Shown: positions 6,617-16,066, numbered from the stretch's first letter. The stretch is DNA of 19,152 nt from Leptospiraceae bacterium (GCA_016788945.1 JAEUSA010000105.1:1-19152), one strand, 5' to 3'. The notes: generated from the sequence alone by a model not told the origin. A program made the numbers and translations.

Positions 6617-7411
6617 TTATCTCCGCGTCGTACCGAGTTGCATACGCAGTTCGGTACGGCGCACCTCGCATTCCTGCATAAAATCTTTCAGCAACGGATC
6701 TCCGGACAAGAGCGCATTGTCTTCATCGTCGTGAAACTCCGGATGCCATTGTATGCCGCAGATATAGGGCACACCCTGATATTTGATACCTTCAACGATC
6801 TTGTCTTCAGTCGAAATCGCTTCGACAATAAGGCCCTCGCCGAGGTCTTTCAGCGCCTGATGGTGTACGCTGTTCGTGCGAAAACTGCCGCGACCAAAAA
6901 CCTTCTCGAGATACGAACCGTGTTTGAACTCGACCTCATGGAAATTCTGGTCATAGATGTTCCAGTCGCGGTGCACGAGCGATTTATCGATCTGCGTGTT
7001 AATGTCTTGATACAGCGACCCACCCAACGCGACGTTGATCAGCTGTGCCCCACGGCAGATACCGAGCACGGGCTTTTCAACGGCTTTAAAGGCTTTGAAC
7101 AGTTCAATTTCATAGAGATCGCGAATACGGTCACCCTTCCATTCGTCTTTGAGTGGCTTCTCGCCGTAACTTTCGGGCGCCACATCGGCCCCGCCATGCA
7201 GCACCAGACCATCGAGTGCATCCGCATATTCCCTGAGGTCGATTTTGCCCCCCGGGGCAACCGAGGGTATCATGAACGCCTGTGCGCCAAGACGCATCAC
7301 CCAGTGAGCGAGCGATTCTTCGACATAGAGCAGAGTTTTGCCCTTGAAGATCGCACGCGTGGGATCTTTATGCATAAAGCAGGCAGAGATACCGATTTTG
7401 AGTCGTTCCAT
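6617..7411 (-). CDS. PuuD-type gamma-glutamyl amide hydrolase (class I glutamine amidotransferase fold, peptidase C26)
   Basis: This enzyme is predicted to cut the gamma-glutamyl amide bond of an oxidised intermediate, giving glutamate plus the free amino acid. The 264-residue product has LHGGADVAPESYG (71-83), the nucleophile Cys119 in GICRGAQ, and the His223/Glu225 partners in QWHPE, as in E. coli PuuD. It is the first gene of a two-gene unit with the aldehyde dehydrogenase. No Shine-Dalgarno sequence precedes the ATG; a -10-like TATAAA lies about 40 nt upstream. In this window the partner ligase (14635-16002) and the Eat-type permease suggest gamma-glutamylglycine as the substrate rather than gamma-glutamyl-GABA. 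The family call is firm; the substrate is inferred. Confidence 0.88.
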   Translation of the reverse strand: MERLKIGISACFMHKDPTRAIFKGKTLLYVEESLAHWVMRLGAQAFMIPSVAPGGKIDLREYADALDGLVLHGGADVAPESYGEKPLKDEWKGDRIRDLYEIELFKAFKAVEKPVLGICRGAQLINVALGGSLYQDINTQIDKSLVHRDWNIYDQNFHEVEFKHGSYLEKVFGRGSFRTNSVHHQALKDLGEGLIVEAISTEDKIVEGIKYQGVPYICGIQWHPEFHDDEDNALLSGDPLLKDFMQECEVRRTELRMQLGTTRR

Positions 7412-7452
7412 AAGTTGTTAAATTACGGACACACCCACCGGACGAATCAGGT

Positions 7453-7458
7453 TTTATA
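7453..7458 (-). promoter_or_regulatory. Possible -10 element for the PuuD-like/aldehyde dehydrogenase operon
   Basis: The minus strand reads GCTATAAAAC here, with TATAAA at 7458-7453, about 41 nt before the ATG at 7411. No good -35 sequence lies at 17 nt, so this is a weak call. The rest of the 7412-7603 gap has no obvious long repeat; it must also hold the promoter of the divergent 7604 gene. Confidence 0.25.
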
Positions 7459-7603
7459 GCATTTATTCAAAGCGGAAACGCACGCGATTTGTTATGACGA
7501 TAGAGTCAGTTTTTCCAAAAAAATCCCCCCGCTCCCATGGTGCGGATTCAGCAAATCTTTTACATCCCAGCGATATTCGCCAGTATAGCCGCAGGATACA
7601 CCT

Positions 7604-10600
7604 ATGAAACCCATGACCAAACTCTTTATGTCTTGTTGTTTTTTTCTCTGCGTCAGCGCACTGATCGCTGCAGATCTCTCTTACGAAGACACGCCTGAAT
7701 TTGCGAGAAGCTTTCGGGGTGCTGCAGCCGAGCGCATCAACGTTGCCGAGTTCAACCTGAAGCTCGAAAGATTCAGCGACTGGACGGGCGTAGAAACCGA
7801 AAAGAAAGGGAACAACTTGTGGCTGCGTTTTCGCCACAAAGACGGCGATATTGCGCTGTCGGTAGCCGCGATGGATATCGGCTATTTTCCTCCCGAAAGC
7901 TTTTCAGAAGTCAAACGCGAAGCCAATGTGTTCATGCAATCGACATATCCGGGCCGCGAAATGCAGCTTGATTCACTTAAAGAACATGCCGTCGACGGGC
8001 TCTCGGGTTTTTTGCGCGAAGTAGCGACCAAATCAGGCACCCCGGCGTTTCGCGAAATCATGTGGGATGGCAGCCGCAAGGGTTTTAATTACGTCATCAA
8101 GATCCGTTCTGAAAAAACTGACCGCAAGGCACTCTCTGAGGTTATGGCGAAGCTGCTTGCGTCGGTACATTTTCCGGACAAAAGCGCAGTATCACCCCGC
8201 TTCGTGCAGGGCCGCCCGAAAAATGTAGGTTCGGCTTTCTACGGCTATGATCTGCGCGCCGAAGGCACATACTTTATGCCGATGGAAAATACCGGACAGG
8301 CAGCCGGTAAGCCGGAGTTCGTCTTCATGCGCGCGCAGCGTACGCTGCTTGCCTATTACCCGGTTGTCATTCGCAATACAAAGATCAAGCCCGAAGAAAT
8401 TCTGCGCGGCATGCTGACGGCGACAGAGGTCACGAAAGAAGTTCATTTCAGTTCGCCGAAAAAAGAAGGCACGAGCGAGACTCCCGTCTACAAGGCCGAA
8501 GGACTCTCGAACAACAAAAACGGCCAATTGTTTTATGAAGCGCGTCTGCATATAAAACCGCCCGTATATATTCTCGAAATAGCCGGCGAACAACCGGTCG
8601 AGGCATCGGTTAAACCGAAACCGCAGCGCATGGAAATCAGCTTCCGTTCGAAAAACAGCGCTGCAACGACGCCCGACAAGCAAAGCGAAGAGCAGCAGCG
8701 CCGTCATTTCCACTTTCTGATGAAGACCGGCAATCACGCCGCCGGCCAATCGAATTTTCAGATTGCGCGCGAACTTTATGAAGAGGCTTTGCTCTACCAC
8801 ATCGACGATGCGGCAGCAGTTTCACAGATCTGCAGCGTATATGACAAACAGAAAAACTATGCGGCGGGTTTCGCCGTTACCGAAAAATACGCCGACGTTA
8901 CCGCCCGCAACGCGAACCTGCTTTCGTTCAAGGCATACTTCGCCTATAAGCTGAATAATTTCCGCGAAGCGGCACCGCTGTATGAAGCGTCGTTTGAGCA
9001 GGGTTATTGGGCATACGATGAGTTTGAATATATGCTGCGCGCTTATTCGGCGATCAAACAACCCGAAAAGGCGGCCCAGCTGGCTACGAAATACCTCGCG
9101 ACACAGAAAAACGAAGAACTCATGCGCTACGTAGCGCATTTTTTCCGTGAAGAGAAACAGTTCCAGAAAGCGAAAGAAGCTATTCAGGATGCCGAAAAGA
9201 AGTTCGGTTTTACGGAAAAAGTCGGCTTTGAATACGCGAAACTCTATTACGACCAGCGTATGTTCCGTGAAGGGCTCGAGGTTTCGCTGAAGATGGAAAG
9301 TGCCGGTTTCACCGACCCGACAATCTTCTTTAACACGGGGTTGTTTTATTATTCGCTGAAAGACTACGCCAATGCGAGAAAATATTTCACCCAATACCAG
9401 AGCGCGGGCGGGCAAGATCAAGCTGCGCAGAATTATCTGAAGACTATTGAAGATCTGCTTGAGAAAACCCCGGCCGCATACCGATCCGCAGATTTTGCCT
9501 ATACGCTCAAAATCGCCGGCAGCGGATTTCGCAGCTGGGATACCCTGAGCAGCGAGGTGCCAAATGCTGAATACGGATTGCAGTACGAAGATTTCGGCGG
9601 CATGGTAGTTTTTTCACTAAAACCTGCCGACCTCACTCCCCCCTCTGTTAACGCACAAGACATCATGCAGGCCATCAATCAGGACCATGCGAAGGCAATG
9701 GGTAAACCCCTGCGCAGTTATGAGAATCAGGGAATAAAGATCAGTGAATACAGCTATCCGCGCGTAGTCGAAGATCGCCGCTACACGTATTTTACACGCA
9801 TCGTCGAACGTAAGCATTTCATGCACGCGGTGATCATCTGGTTCAATGAATCTCCGGGCGCCAATGAAGAGCGCCGCAAGATCTTTGCTTTCGCCGACAA
9901 CTTCCAGTTTGACGAACAGGCACAACCGGGAAAATTCAACGAAAAAAGTGTCAAAACACAGGCTTGGTTTCTCGGCCGAGTCGGCGAGATACAGTTCAAG
10001 AATGGCGATTTCGTCAGAGCGCTGCAGAACCTCTCCAAATCACACGACATGAACCCCGCTGATGCCGGCACGCTGAACCTGCTGTTGCAAGCGCTCTCGC
10101 GTACGCAGGATTTCAAGCGGCTGTATGAGGTGGTATTGCAGGCTGAGAAACGTTTACCCAACGATAAAAATATTATTTCGTGGAAAGCTTTCGCCGCCTA
10201 TAAAACCGGGCGTTACGCCGAAGCTGAATCGTTGTATGCGAAACTTTTTCAGGGAGGTTACTGGAATGACCATGATTTCCGCGACTACCTCGATGTTCTG
10301 CAGCGAATGGGTAAAGAAGCTGAATTGCAGTCAAAGCTCGACGAAGCGCTGAAATCTCATTACTCTGCCGAATTAGCACTTTTCCACGCCAACCAGTTGC
10401 GTAAGAACCGCAAACATGACAAGGCCGAAGCCGCTTATAAACGCCTGATCAGTGAAAATCCGGCCAATACCGACGCGCGACTCGAACTCGGCTGGCTATA
10501 CATACAGATGGAATCACCTTCAAAAGCCGTTGAAATCTGCGACAAACTGATAGAGCAAAAAGTGCGCAATGCAGCCGTCGAATATTTAAAGGGAGTAGCG

Positions 10601-12574
10601 CTCTACAAACTCGGCCGTTACCGCGACGCGAAGAACAGTTTCGAATACGTTGTGCGCGGCAACCCGAAAGATGCAGATGCTCGCGACTATCTCAATTATG
10701 TTACTTCACTGTTGGGCCAAGGCCAGAACTCGAGCATTCAGGACCCTGTGAACCCCGTGGAGATACCCGGTGGCTATGAACAACCAAAAGAGGCCAAATA
10801 CACCGACGAACCGTCGGTCATCAACCGCGTCGTCAAATCGGTCTACTTCAAAAAAGGCGAGCCCGAACGGACGACATATTACTATGATTTTTCTATTCAT
10901 GCCGATGCAGGCATTGCGCAGCATTCGAAGTATGTATTCACCTTTGATCCGCTGCGGGAGAAAATTTTTGTCAACAAACTCGAGGTCGTCTCGAAAGACC
11001 GCGCGCGTAAAACTGTCGGTAAGGCCGAAGAATATTATGTCATCGACGAAGTCGACGACCAGAACATCGCTACCGGAAAAAAAGAGCTGCGCATCGTGGT
11101 TCCCGGTCTCGAGGTCGGCAGCCGTGGCCAGCTGATGATCAGCAGAGAATCGCTGCAGCCGGTCAAATCGTACGGATTTTCCTCGACCTACCTTTCGTAC
11201 GGCAATAAAGTGCAGTCTTCCGAATTTTTCCTTTGCGGCGACGTCGCTGCGGTGGCGGCTTCAGAACTCAACCTGAAACCCGCAACAAGCGTCGGCAATT
11301 GCCGTAAATGGTCGGTGTCTGATCCGGTCGTCATGGCGCGTGAATCGATGCGGGCGCCCGGAACGAGTTTTGCCCCGATTGTCTATACAGGCACCAAAGC
11401 CTCGGGCTGGCGCGAGCTGATACGGGATTACGCGGCAAAAATACGCGACAGGGTACAGCTCGATGAAACAGTCAAAAACACCAGCGCGCAGATTGTGGCC
11501 AATGCGGGCAGCGACGAAGAAAAACTCCGTCGCCTGACGCGCTACGTACAGAAAAACATCAAGTACCAAGCAATCGAGTTCGGTACGCGCGGGGTCATAC
11601 CCAACCATGCGTCGAAAACGCTAAGCGACAAATTCGGTGACTGCAAAGATCAGTCGGTGCTGCTCGCGCAATTACTCAAAGCGCAGGGTTTTGCCGCCGA
11701 ACTGGCATTGGTGAGCACCTACGCCTCATTCGTCGAAACGATTCCGAGTCTCGATCAGTTCAACCACATGATAGTCTATCTGCCGAACTACAAAGGCGGC
11801 ACATTTTTTGACCCGACGCAGAAAGAATTCGGCCTCTCCGCTCTGCCGCCTCTTTACCTCGAGGGCCAAACGGCCGTGCTCGTAAAAGAAGACGGGCACA
11901 AAATTCTGCAGATCAAACCACCGGAAAAAAACCTGTCGAAAATTATCGTCGATCGCGAGGTGACACTCGAAGGTGATAAGGCCGTCATCCGCGAAATGAT
12001 CCGTTGGACAGATTACCATGCGGCGTTTGTGCGCGGCTATTTCCGGCGGCATTCGGCACGACCGTTGGGCGAATCGGTACAGGAGCTGATGGGGTCAGAA
12101 CTTGGCGGGCTCACTCTGAAATCCGCCAAATTAAAAGGCCTCGAAGACCTCGACGAACCATTACAACTCGACATCGCGCTCGAAATCAAAGTCGACGCCC
12201 CGAGCGAACAGAGTCAGGCAATCAGAATTCCCGCATATTGGGAGAAACAGTATATCGGATACCAGTCGATGGAAAAACGGCGCACGCCATTTCAGATCGA
12301 ATACCCGATTCAGATGAAGCGTAAACTGCGTGTGCGCGGCCCGCGCAACGTCGTGATGAGCTTCAGCGGCAAGAACCGCAGCGTGAGCAATGACTTTTTC
12401 CGCTACGATGCAAAACTGCAGTCAGAAAAGGGGGTATTGCGCAGTGAATTATCTTATGAAAATTTTGCGCGCATCTACCCCGCGGCCCGCTACCAGCAGT
12501 TAAAGAACGAAGCAGATCAGGTTACGGGCATGCTGCCCGAAAGCCTGATTTTCCGCAAGCAGAGCGGCGAATAA
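7604..12574 (+). CDS. Giant exported TPR protein with DUF3857 and transglutaminase-like domains
   Basis: A 1656-residue exported protein. Residues 1-23 form a signal peptide (Lys6, a hydrophobic run, then LIAA before Asp24) without a lipobox cysteine. Two beta/alpha regions (about 24-345) lead into TPR-like helices at 366-625. Then comes another beta/alpha region (627-780), a second TPR block (785-1035), a DUF3857-like region (about 1085-1260), and a transglutaminase-like core with a plausible catalytic triad: Cys1347 in FGDCKDQS, His1388 in FNHMIVY and Asp1403 in FDPTQKE. A beta-rich C-terminal domain follows. TPR blocks one and two are internal copies at a 418-residue offset. AGGA lies 7 nt before the ATG. 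The gene is divergent from the PuuD-like operon. Proteins of this kind may cleave or cross-link peptides or act as periplasmic scaffolds; the true function is unknown and I see no direct tie to the amine genes. Confidence 0.85.
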   Translation: MKPMTKLFMSCCFFLCVSALIAADLSYEDTPEFARSFRGAAAERINVAEFNLKLERFSDWTGVETEKKGNNLWLRFRHKDGDIALSVAAMDIGYFPPESFSEVKREANVFMQSTYPGREMQLDSLKEHAVDGLSGFLREVATKSGTPAFREIMWDGSRKGFNYVIKIRSEKTDRKALSEVMAKLLASVHFPDKSAVSPRFVQGRPKNVGSAFYGYDLRAEGTYFMPMENTGQAAGKPEFVFMRAQRTLLAYYPVVIRNTKIKPEEILRGMLTATEVTKEVHFSSPKKEGTSETPVYKAEGLSNNKNGQLFYEARLHIKPPVYILEIAGEQPVEASVKPKPQRMEISFRSKNSAATTPDKQSEEQQRRHFHFLMKTGNHAAGQSNFQIARELYEEALLYHIDDAAAVSQICSVYDKQKNYAAGFAVTEKYADVTARNANLLSFKAYFAYKLNNFREAAPLYEASFEQGYWAYDEFEYMLRAYSAIKQPEKAAQLATKYLATQKNEELMRYVAHFFREEKQFQKAKEAIQDAEKKFGFTEKVGFEYAKLYYDQRMFREGLEVSLKMESAGFTDPTIFFNTGLFYYSLKDYANARKYFTQYQSAGGQDQAAQNYLKTIEDLLEKTPAAYRSADFAYTLKIAGSGFRSWDTLSSEVPNAEYGLQYEDFGGMVVFSLKPADLTPPSVNAQDIMQAINQDHAKAMGKPLRSYENQGIKISEYSYPRVVEDRRYTYFTRIVERKHFMHAVIIWFNESPGANEERRKIFAFADNFQFDEQAQPGKFNEKSVKTQAWFLGRVGEIQFKNGDFVRALQNLSKSHDMNPADAGTLNLLLQALSRTQDFKRLYEVVLQAEKRLPNDKNIISWKAFAAYKTGRYAEAESLYAKLFQGGYWNDHDFRDYLDVLQRMGKEAELQSKLDEALKSHYSAELALFHANQLRKNRKHDKAEAAYKRLISENPANTDARLELGWLYIQMESPSKAVEICDKLIEQKVRNAAVEYLKGVALYKLGRYRDAKNSFEYVVRGNPKDADARDYLNYVTSLLGQGQNSSIQDPVNPVEIPGGYEQPKEAKYTDEPSVINRVVKSVYFKKGEPERTTYYYDFSIHADAGIAQHSKYVFTFDPLREKIFVNKLEVVSKDRARKTVGKAEEYYVIDEVDDQNIATGKKELRIVVPGLEVGSRGQLMISRESLQPVKSYGFSSTYLSYGNKVQSSEFFLCGDVAAVAASELNLKPATSVGNCRKWSVSDPVVMARESMRAPGTSFAPIVYTGTKASGWRELIRDYAAKIRDRVQLDETVKNTSAQIVANAGSDEEKLRRLTRYVQKNIKYQAIEFGTRGVIPNHASKTLSDKFGDCKDQSVLLAQLLKAQGFAAELALVSTYASFVETIPSLDQFNHMIVYLPNYKGGTFFDPTQKEFGLSALPPLYLEGQTAVLVKEDGHKILQIKPPEKNLSKIIVDREVTLEGDKAVIREMIRWTDYHAAFVRGYFRRHSARPLGESVQELMGSELGGLTLKSAKLKGLEDLDEPLQLDIALEIKVDAPSEQSQAIRIPAYWEKQYIGYQSMEKRRTPFQIEYPIQMKRKLRVRGPRNVVMSFSGKNRSVSNDFFRYDAKLQSEKGVLRSELSYENFARIYPAARYQQLKNEADQVTGMLPESLIFRKQSGE

Positions 12575-12576
12575 GA

Positions 12577-12618
12577 CAGCCGGGGCTGCGCCAATCAACC
12601 CGGAAGAATTTCCGGGTT
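12577..12618 (+). terminator. Hairpins after the giant TPR gene, possible terminator
   Basis: A small CAGCC/GGCTG stem (12577-12588) is followed by a perfect 9-bp stem AACCCGGAA/TTCCGGGTT (12597-12605 / 12610-12618) with a GAAT loop. A T-run appears only about 20 nt later (12640-12647), too far for a textbook terminator. The placement right after the stop makes a transcript end likely. Confidence 0.45.
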
Positions 12619-12741
12619 CACGCCTGCCGCGCCGCGTAAATTTTTTTCTGCGATTGTCTTTACAACGCAGCATGCCAGATAACATACGGGATTTGGTATC
12701 TAACTGCATTCGCCGATCTTCCTTTCTATTGGAGGCATGCA

Positions 12742-13452
12742 ATGAAAAAGATTTCCATTTTTGCTCTTTGTTTCGGTCTAAATCCGCTATGGAGTCTCGG
12801 CGTATGGCTTGAACCTCATGTGGGTTACGGGTTAGGAAACCACAAGCAGGGATATTCGCTCAGCGGGTCGGGCTATGTTGATTCGCTGACCGCCAGCGCA
12901 CGCCAAATCAGCGCGTCGAACAATGGTCTCGACTTTGGTGGCAAATTAGGTGCATTTCAGAAAATCGTGCCTGGCATCGTTGCACTTTCCGGTGGGCTCT
13001 TCGTCAATATGTCGACTGTGGATACGACGCCCGATTCTGTGCTCTATAATTCCGCCGCAAAGTTTGGTCTCGCATCAAGCGTCGGGGCATTCCTCAACGC
13101 CGATCTGCCAATCGTCAGCATCTGGGGAGCCTACCTGCCTGCGGTAAATCTCAAAATAACCGATGTCTATGGCAGCAGCCTGAAAGGGACTTACGAATTT
13201 GCCGGCTCGGGTTACGCCTTCGGTCTGGCCTATCGTGTTCTGAAAGGCTTACGCGTCCAAGCATATGTGCATGGTGAAACCTATGCGACCTGCAAGGGCT
13301 GTGCCATCGTCAACAACCAGAATTCGGGCAGCGCCGATTCTCTACCGATCGTCGCGCAACCCGATTTAATCACGCGCCGCTTCGATAGTATTACAACCAC
13401 CCGCTACGTACTCGCGGTAAGTTACGCTCTGATTCTGTTCGACGAGCCCTGA
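12742..13452 (+). CDS. Small outer-membrane beta-barrel protein, function unknown
   Basis: I recognise no named family. The 236-residue product begins with a signal peptide (KK at 2-3, then a hydrophobic run to about residue 19). The rest is made of alternating aromatic and small residues with many Gly and Ser, typical of an outer-membrane beta-barrel of about eight strands (for example VGYGLGNH, GYAFGLAYRVLKGLRVQAYV, TRYVLAVSYALILF). It ends in EP rather than an aromatic residue. GGAGG lies 7 nt before the ATG. A possible promoter is TTTACA at 12659 with TAACAT at 12680, at short spacing. It is convergent with the iron-type alcohol dehydrogenase, 12 nt apart. A loop holds CKGC (two cysteines), which could form a disulfide. 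It resembles in style the partial barrel at the right edge, but I see no clear sequence match. Confidence 0.72.
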   Translation: MKKISIFALCFGLNPLWSLGVWLEPHVGYGLGNHKQGYSLSGSGYVDSLTASARQISASNNGLDFGGKLGAFQKIVPGIVALSGGLFVNMSTVDTTPDSVLYNSAAKFGLASSVGAFLNADLPIVSIWGAYLPAVNLKITDVYGSSLKGTYEFAGSGYAFGLAYRVLKGLRVQAYVHGETYATCKGCAIVNNQNSGSADSLPIVAQPDLITRRFDSITTTRYVLAVSYALILFDEP

Positions 13453-13464
13453 TCGATAATTTGG

Positions 13465-14601
13465 TCAGAGAATTGCAGAAAAGATATTCCGGAAATCCTG
13501 TTCGCTGACGGCAACGGGATTCGACGGATGGCAACCATCGGCAAGCGCAACCTTTACCAGAGGATCAAGCTTGTCGGCGGTGACGCCCGCATCTTTCAGC
13601 GTCGCGGGAATCTTCATCTGCGCCTTTAGATTCTTTACCCATGGCAGAAAATCATCTTTTTTACTGAGGCCCACCGCATGCGCGAGGCGCTCGAAACGTT
13701 CGGGTACTGCTTTGAGATTAAAGGCGAGCGCGTGGTCGAGCATGATGCCATTGGCCAGCCCGTGGTGCATGTCGACAATCGCCGATAACGCATGCGCACA
13801 GGAATGCACCAGACCGAGGCCTTTCTGGAACGCCACGGCGCCCATCATGGACGCCATCAGCATATTACCGCGCGCTGCGATGTCATTGCCATTGCTGTAC
13901 GCCGCGGGCAGCGCCTTTGCCGACAGATAAAGGCCCTCGAGCGCAATACCGTCTGCCATCGGATGCCAGCCTTTGGCGAGAAAGGCTTCGATGAGGTGTG
14001 TCATTGCGTCGAGGCCCGTCGCTGCGGTCACGGCCGGTGGCAATGCCGTCGTCAACTCCGGATCGGCAAAAACCGCCTTAGCTAACAGCCGCGGGGAAAA
14101 TATGACCTTTTTGACATGCGTTTGATCATCCGCAACCACGGTACTGCGGCCGACTTCTGAACCGGTACCCGCGGTCGTGGGAATGGCAATCCAATAAGGT
14201 ATGTCTTTGTCGAATGGCCGCGCACCTGGCTTTTCGTCTTCGTAGTCGAACACATCGCCCGGATGGTTGACCATGAGCGCGATCGCCTTTGCCACATCGA
14301 GCGCGGCTCCCCCGCCGATGCCAAGAATCGCCGCCGCCCCACTCTTTTTGAACGCTTCAACCCCTGCCATAACCTGCGACTTCACCGGATTGCCTTTAAC
14401 GCCGTTGAAGATATCGATCTTCAGCCCGGCAGTTTTGAGCTCTTCGGCGTATTGTGTGAAAAACGGAAGTTTACTCAGCATCTCATCGGTAACAATCATG
14501 ACCGCTGAAATCCCCTGCGCTTTGAAATGTTCGGGCACTTGCTTGCGCACACCGGCGCCAAAAGTAATCGGGGTAGGAAAACTGAAACGGAATGTACTCA
14601 T
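13465..14601 (-). CDS. Iron-type (group III) alcohol dehydrogenase, likely for a gamma-glutamyl amino alcohol
   Basis: This NAD-dependent enzyme oxidises a primary alcohol to an aldehyde with a bound divalent metal. The 378-residue form starting at the ATG at 14601 has the cofactor loop GIGGGAALDVAKA (94-106), TTAGTGSEVG (142-151), and metal ligands Asp198, His202, His266 and His280 at the spacing of FucO-type enzymes. The frame is open from a TTG at 14634, but the ATG gives the usual family N-terminus. It follows the gamma-glutamyl ligase gene by 33 nt and is surely co-transcribed. The gap forms an 8-bp hairpin that reaches the start codon and leaves no visible ribosome site. In context it would turn gamma-glutamylethanolamide into the aldehyde, replacing the PuuB oxidase of the putrescine pathway. 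A broad alcohol dehydrogenase role is the alternative. Confidence 0.88.
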   Translation of the reverse strand: MSTFRFSFPTPITFGAGVRKQVPEHFKAQGISAVMIVTDEMLSKLPFFTQYAEELKTAGLKIDIFNGVKGNPVKSQVMAGVEAFKKSGAAAILGIGGGAALDVAKAIALMVNHPGDVFDYEDEKPGARPFDKDIPYWIAIPTTAGTGSEVGRSTVVADDQTHVKKVIFSPRLLAKAVFADPELTTALPPAVTAATGLDAMTHLIEAFLAKGWHPMADGIALEGLYLSAKALPAAYSNGNDIAARGNMLMASMMGAVAFQKGLGLVHSCAHALSAIVDMHHGLANGIMLDHALAFNLKAVPERFERLAHAVGLSKKDDFLPWVKNLKAQMKIPATLKDAGVTADKLDPLVKVALADGCHPSNPVAVSEQDFRNIFSAIL

Positions 14602-14623
14602 GGTGCGGATTTCAACCGCACCA
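14601..14623 (-). promoter_or_regulatory. Intercistronic hairpin touching the alcohol dehydrogenase start codon
   Basis: TGGTGCGG (14601-14608) and CCGCACCA (14616-14623) are perfect complements around a 7-nt loop. On the mRNA strand the 3' arm ends with the A of the ATG, so the stem sits exactly where a ribosome site should be. It may limit translation of the dehydrogenase or protect the upstream message. Confidence 0.5.
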
Positions 14624-14634
14624 CGTGACAGCAA

Positions 14635-16002
14635 TTAGATAATTTCAAAATACCGCCGGGTTTCCCAATCGGTAACTGCGTCTTGAAACTGCCGCCATTC
14701 CCATTCGCGCGTGGCGACGAAATGTTCAATGAGCTCAACACCCAGAATTTCGCGTGCGATTTTCGAATCGGCGAGGCGGCGCGTCGCATCGAGCAGATTA
14801 TGCGGCAGGCGCGCAACCTTGCTTTCGGCGTACGCACTGCCTTTGACCGGGGCCTCTTCAAGCTTCAGCTTGTTTTCGATGCCGTAGAGGCCAGCGGCGA
14901 GCGACGCGGCGACCGAGAGATACGGATTGACATCCGACCCGGACACCCGCACTTCAAGGCGTGTCGATTTATCAGAACCGGGAATCACCCGGTGCGACAC
15001 GGTGCGATTGTCGATACCCCAAGTCGGTTTGACCGGTGCCCAGTAACCGTCGACGAGACGTTTGTACGAATTGACGGTGGGCGCAAAGAACGGCAAGAGT
15101 TCGGGTAACAACTTCAGCTGACCGGCGAGATAACTCTTGAAAATCTCGCTCATCTTGTTGGTATCGGCAGAATCGTAAAAAGCATTTTCGCCGTTCTTAT
15201 TCCATAGCGACTGGTGCATGTGCCCCGAGCAACCGGGCAGCGACTGGTTCCACTTTGCCATAAAACTCGGCATGATGCCGAATCGCGCGGCGATGTCTTT
15301 GGCCCCCGCTTTAAACAGCGTCGCACGATCGGCGCTTTCGAGCGCACCACCGTAGAGAATCGCTGCTTCGTAGACGCCCGGTCCGGTTTCTGTGTGCAAA
15401 CCTTCGATCGGCACACCAAAAGCGGTCAGTTCATCCATGAGCGCGTTAAAATAGTCGCGCTCTTGCCCGGCACGAATGAGCGAATAACCGAACATGCCTG
15501 GGGTAATAGGTTCAGGGCGGATGTAACCCTTAGCATCGAGACTTTTTGCCGATTCGCGGAAATTGAACCATTCGAATTCCATGCCGTTCTTGGCGGTAAA
15601 GCCCATCGCCTCGGCCTTGTCGCAGATACGGCGCAGTGTTTGGCGCGGGCAGATGCTGAGCGGCTGCAGATCTGAGCTGACGAAATGCCCGAGAAAAAAA
15701 GGCACGTGATTATCCCAGGGGACCGTGCGTTCGGTTTCGGGGTCGAGTTCAACCAGCGCATCGGGATACCCCGAATGCCAGCCGGTATATTTTATGTTAT
15801 CGTAGCAGACGTCTGAGGCATCCCAACCCAAAACGACGTTGCAGAATCCGAACGTCGACTGCGCCGCTGAGGCGAATTTATCAAAATGCAGGTATTTACC
15901 ACGCAAGACGCCGTCGATATCGGCGACCGCAACTTTTACCTTTTTGATTCCCGCATGTTCGAGCCGCTCGATTATTTTTTTAAAATCCGCACTGTCTTGC
16001 AT
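14635..16002 (-). CDS. Gamma-glutamyl-amine ligase of the glutamine synthetase fold (PuuA/IpuC/GlnA4 type)
   Basis: This enzyme uses ATP to join glutamate to an amine. The 455-residue product has a glutamine-synthetase core: DIDGVLRGK (28-36), NGMEFEWF (139-146, metal Glu142/Glu144), TETGPGVYE (204-212), the substrate histidines in GHMHQS (260-265), NRTVSHR (332-338) and RLEVR (348-352). The usual adenylylation tail of housekeeping GlnA is absent, and the length matches the amine-ligase branch. I chose the ATG at 16002 because AGGA lies 6 nt before it; the frame is open to 16125 but that part lies in a hairpin-rich gap. It is the first gene of a two-gene unit with the iron-type alcohol dehydrogenase. 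With the Eat-type permease and PuuD-type hydrolase nearby, the product is most likely gamma-glutamylethanolamide. Substrate choice cannot be proved by eye. Confidence 0.85.
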   Translation of the reverse strand: MQDSADFKKIIERLEHAGIKKVKVAVADIDGVLRGKYLHFDKFASAAQSTFGFCNVVLGWDASDVCYDNIKYTGWHSGYPDALVELDPETERTVPWDNHVPFFLGHFVSSDLQPLSICPRQTLRRICDKAEAMGFTAKNGMEFEWFNFRESAKSLDAKGYIRPEPITPGMFGYSLIRAGQERDYFNALMDELTAFGVPIEGLHTETGPGVYEAAILYGGALESADRATLFKAGAKDIAARFGIMPSFMAKWNQSLPGCSGHMHQSLWNKNGENAFYDSADTNKMSEIFKSYLAGQLKLLPELLPFFAPTVNSYKRLVDGYWAPVKPTWGIDNRTVSHRVIPGSDKSTRLEVRVSGSDVNPYLSVAASLAAGLYGIENKLKLEEAPVKGSAYAESKVARLPHNLLDATRRLADSKIAREILGVELIEHFVATREWEWRQFQDAVTDWETRRYFEII

Positions 16003-16066
16003 ATTTTTCCTTGAGTGATTACCCTTTCGCCATCTGCACGTCACGTGAAAAGAGCAAAAGGTTTCT

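Noticed and set aside
7536..7548. 13-nt word CATGGTGCGGATT shared with 14599-14611, as a possible common operator
   Set aside because: A few matches of this length are expected by chance in 19 kb on two strands. The copy at 14599 is part of a start-codon hairpin that the copy at 7536 does not form.
12500..12742. 80-residue minus-strand open frame
   Set aside because: It overlaps the 3' end of the giant TPR gene and the next gene's leader, is very Arg-rich, and has no start signal.
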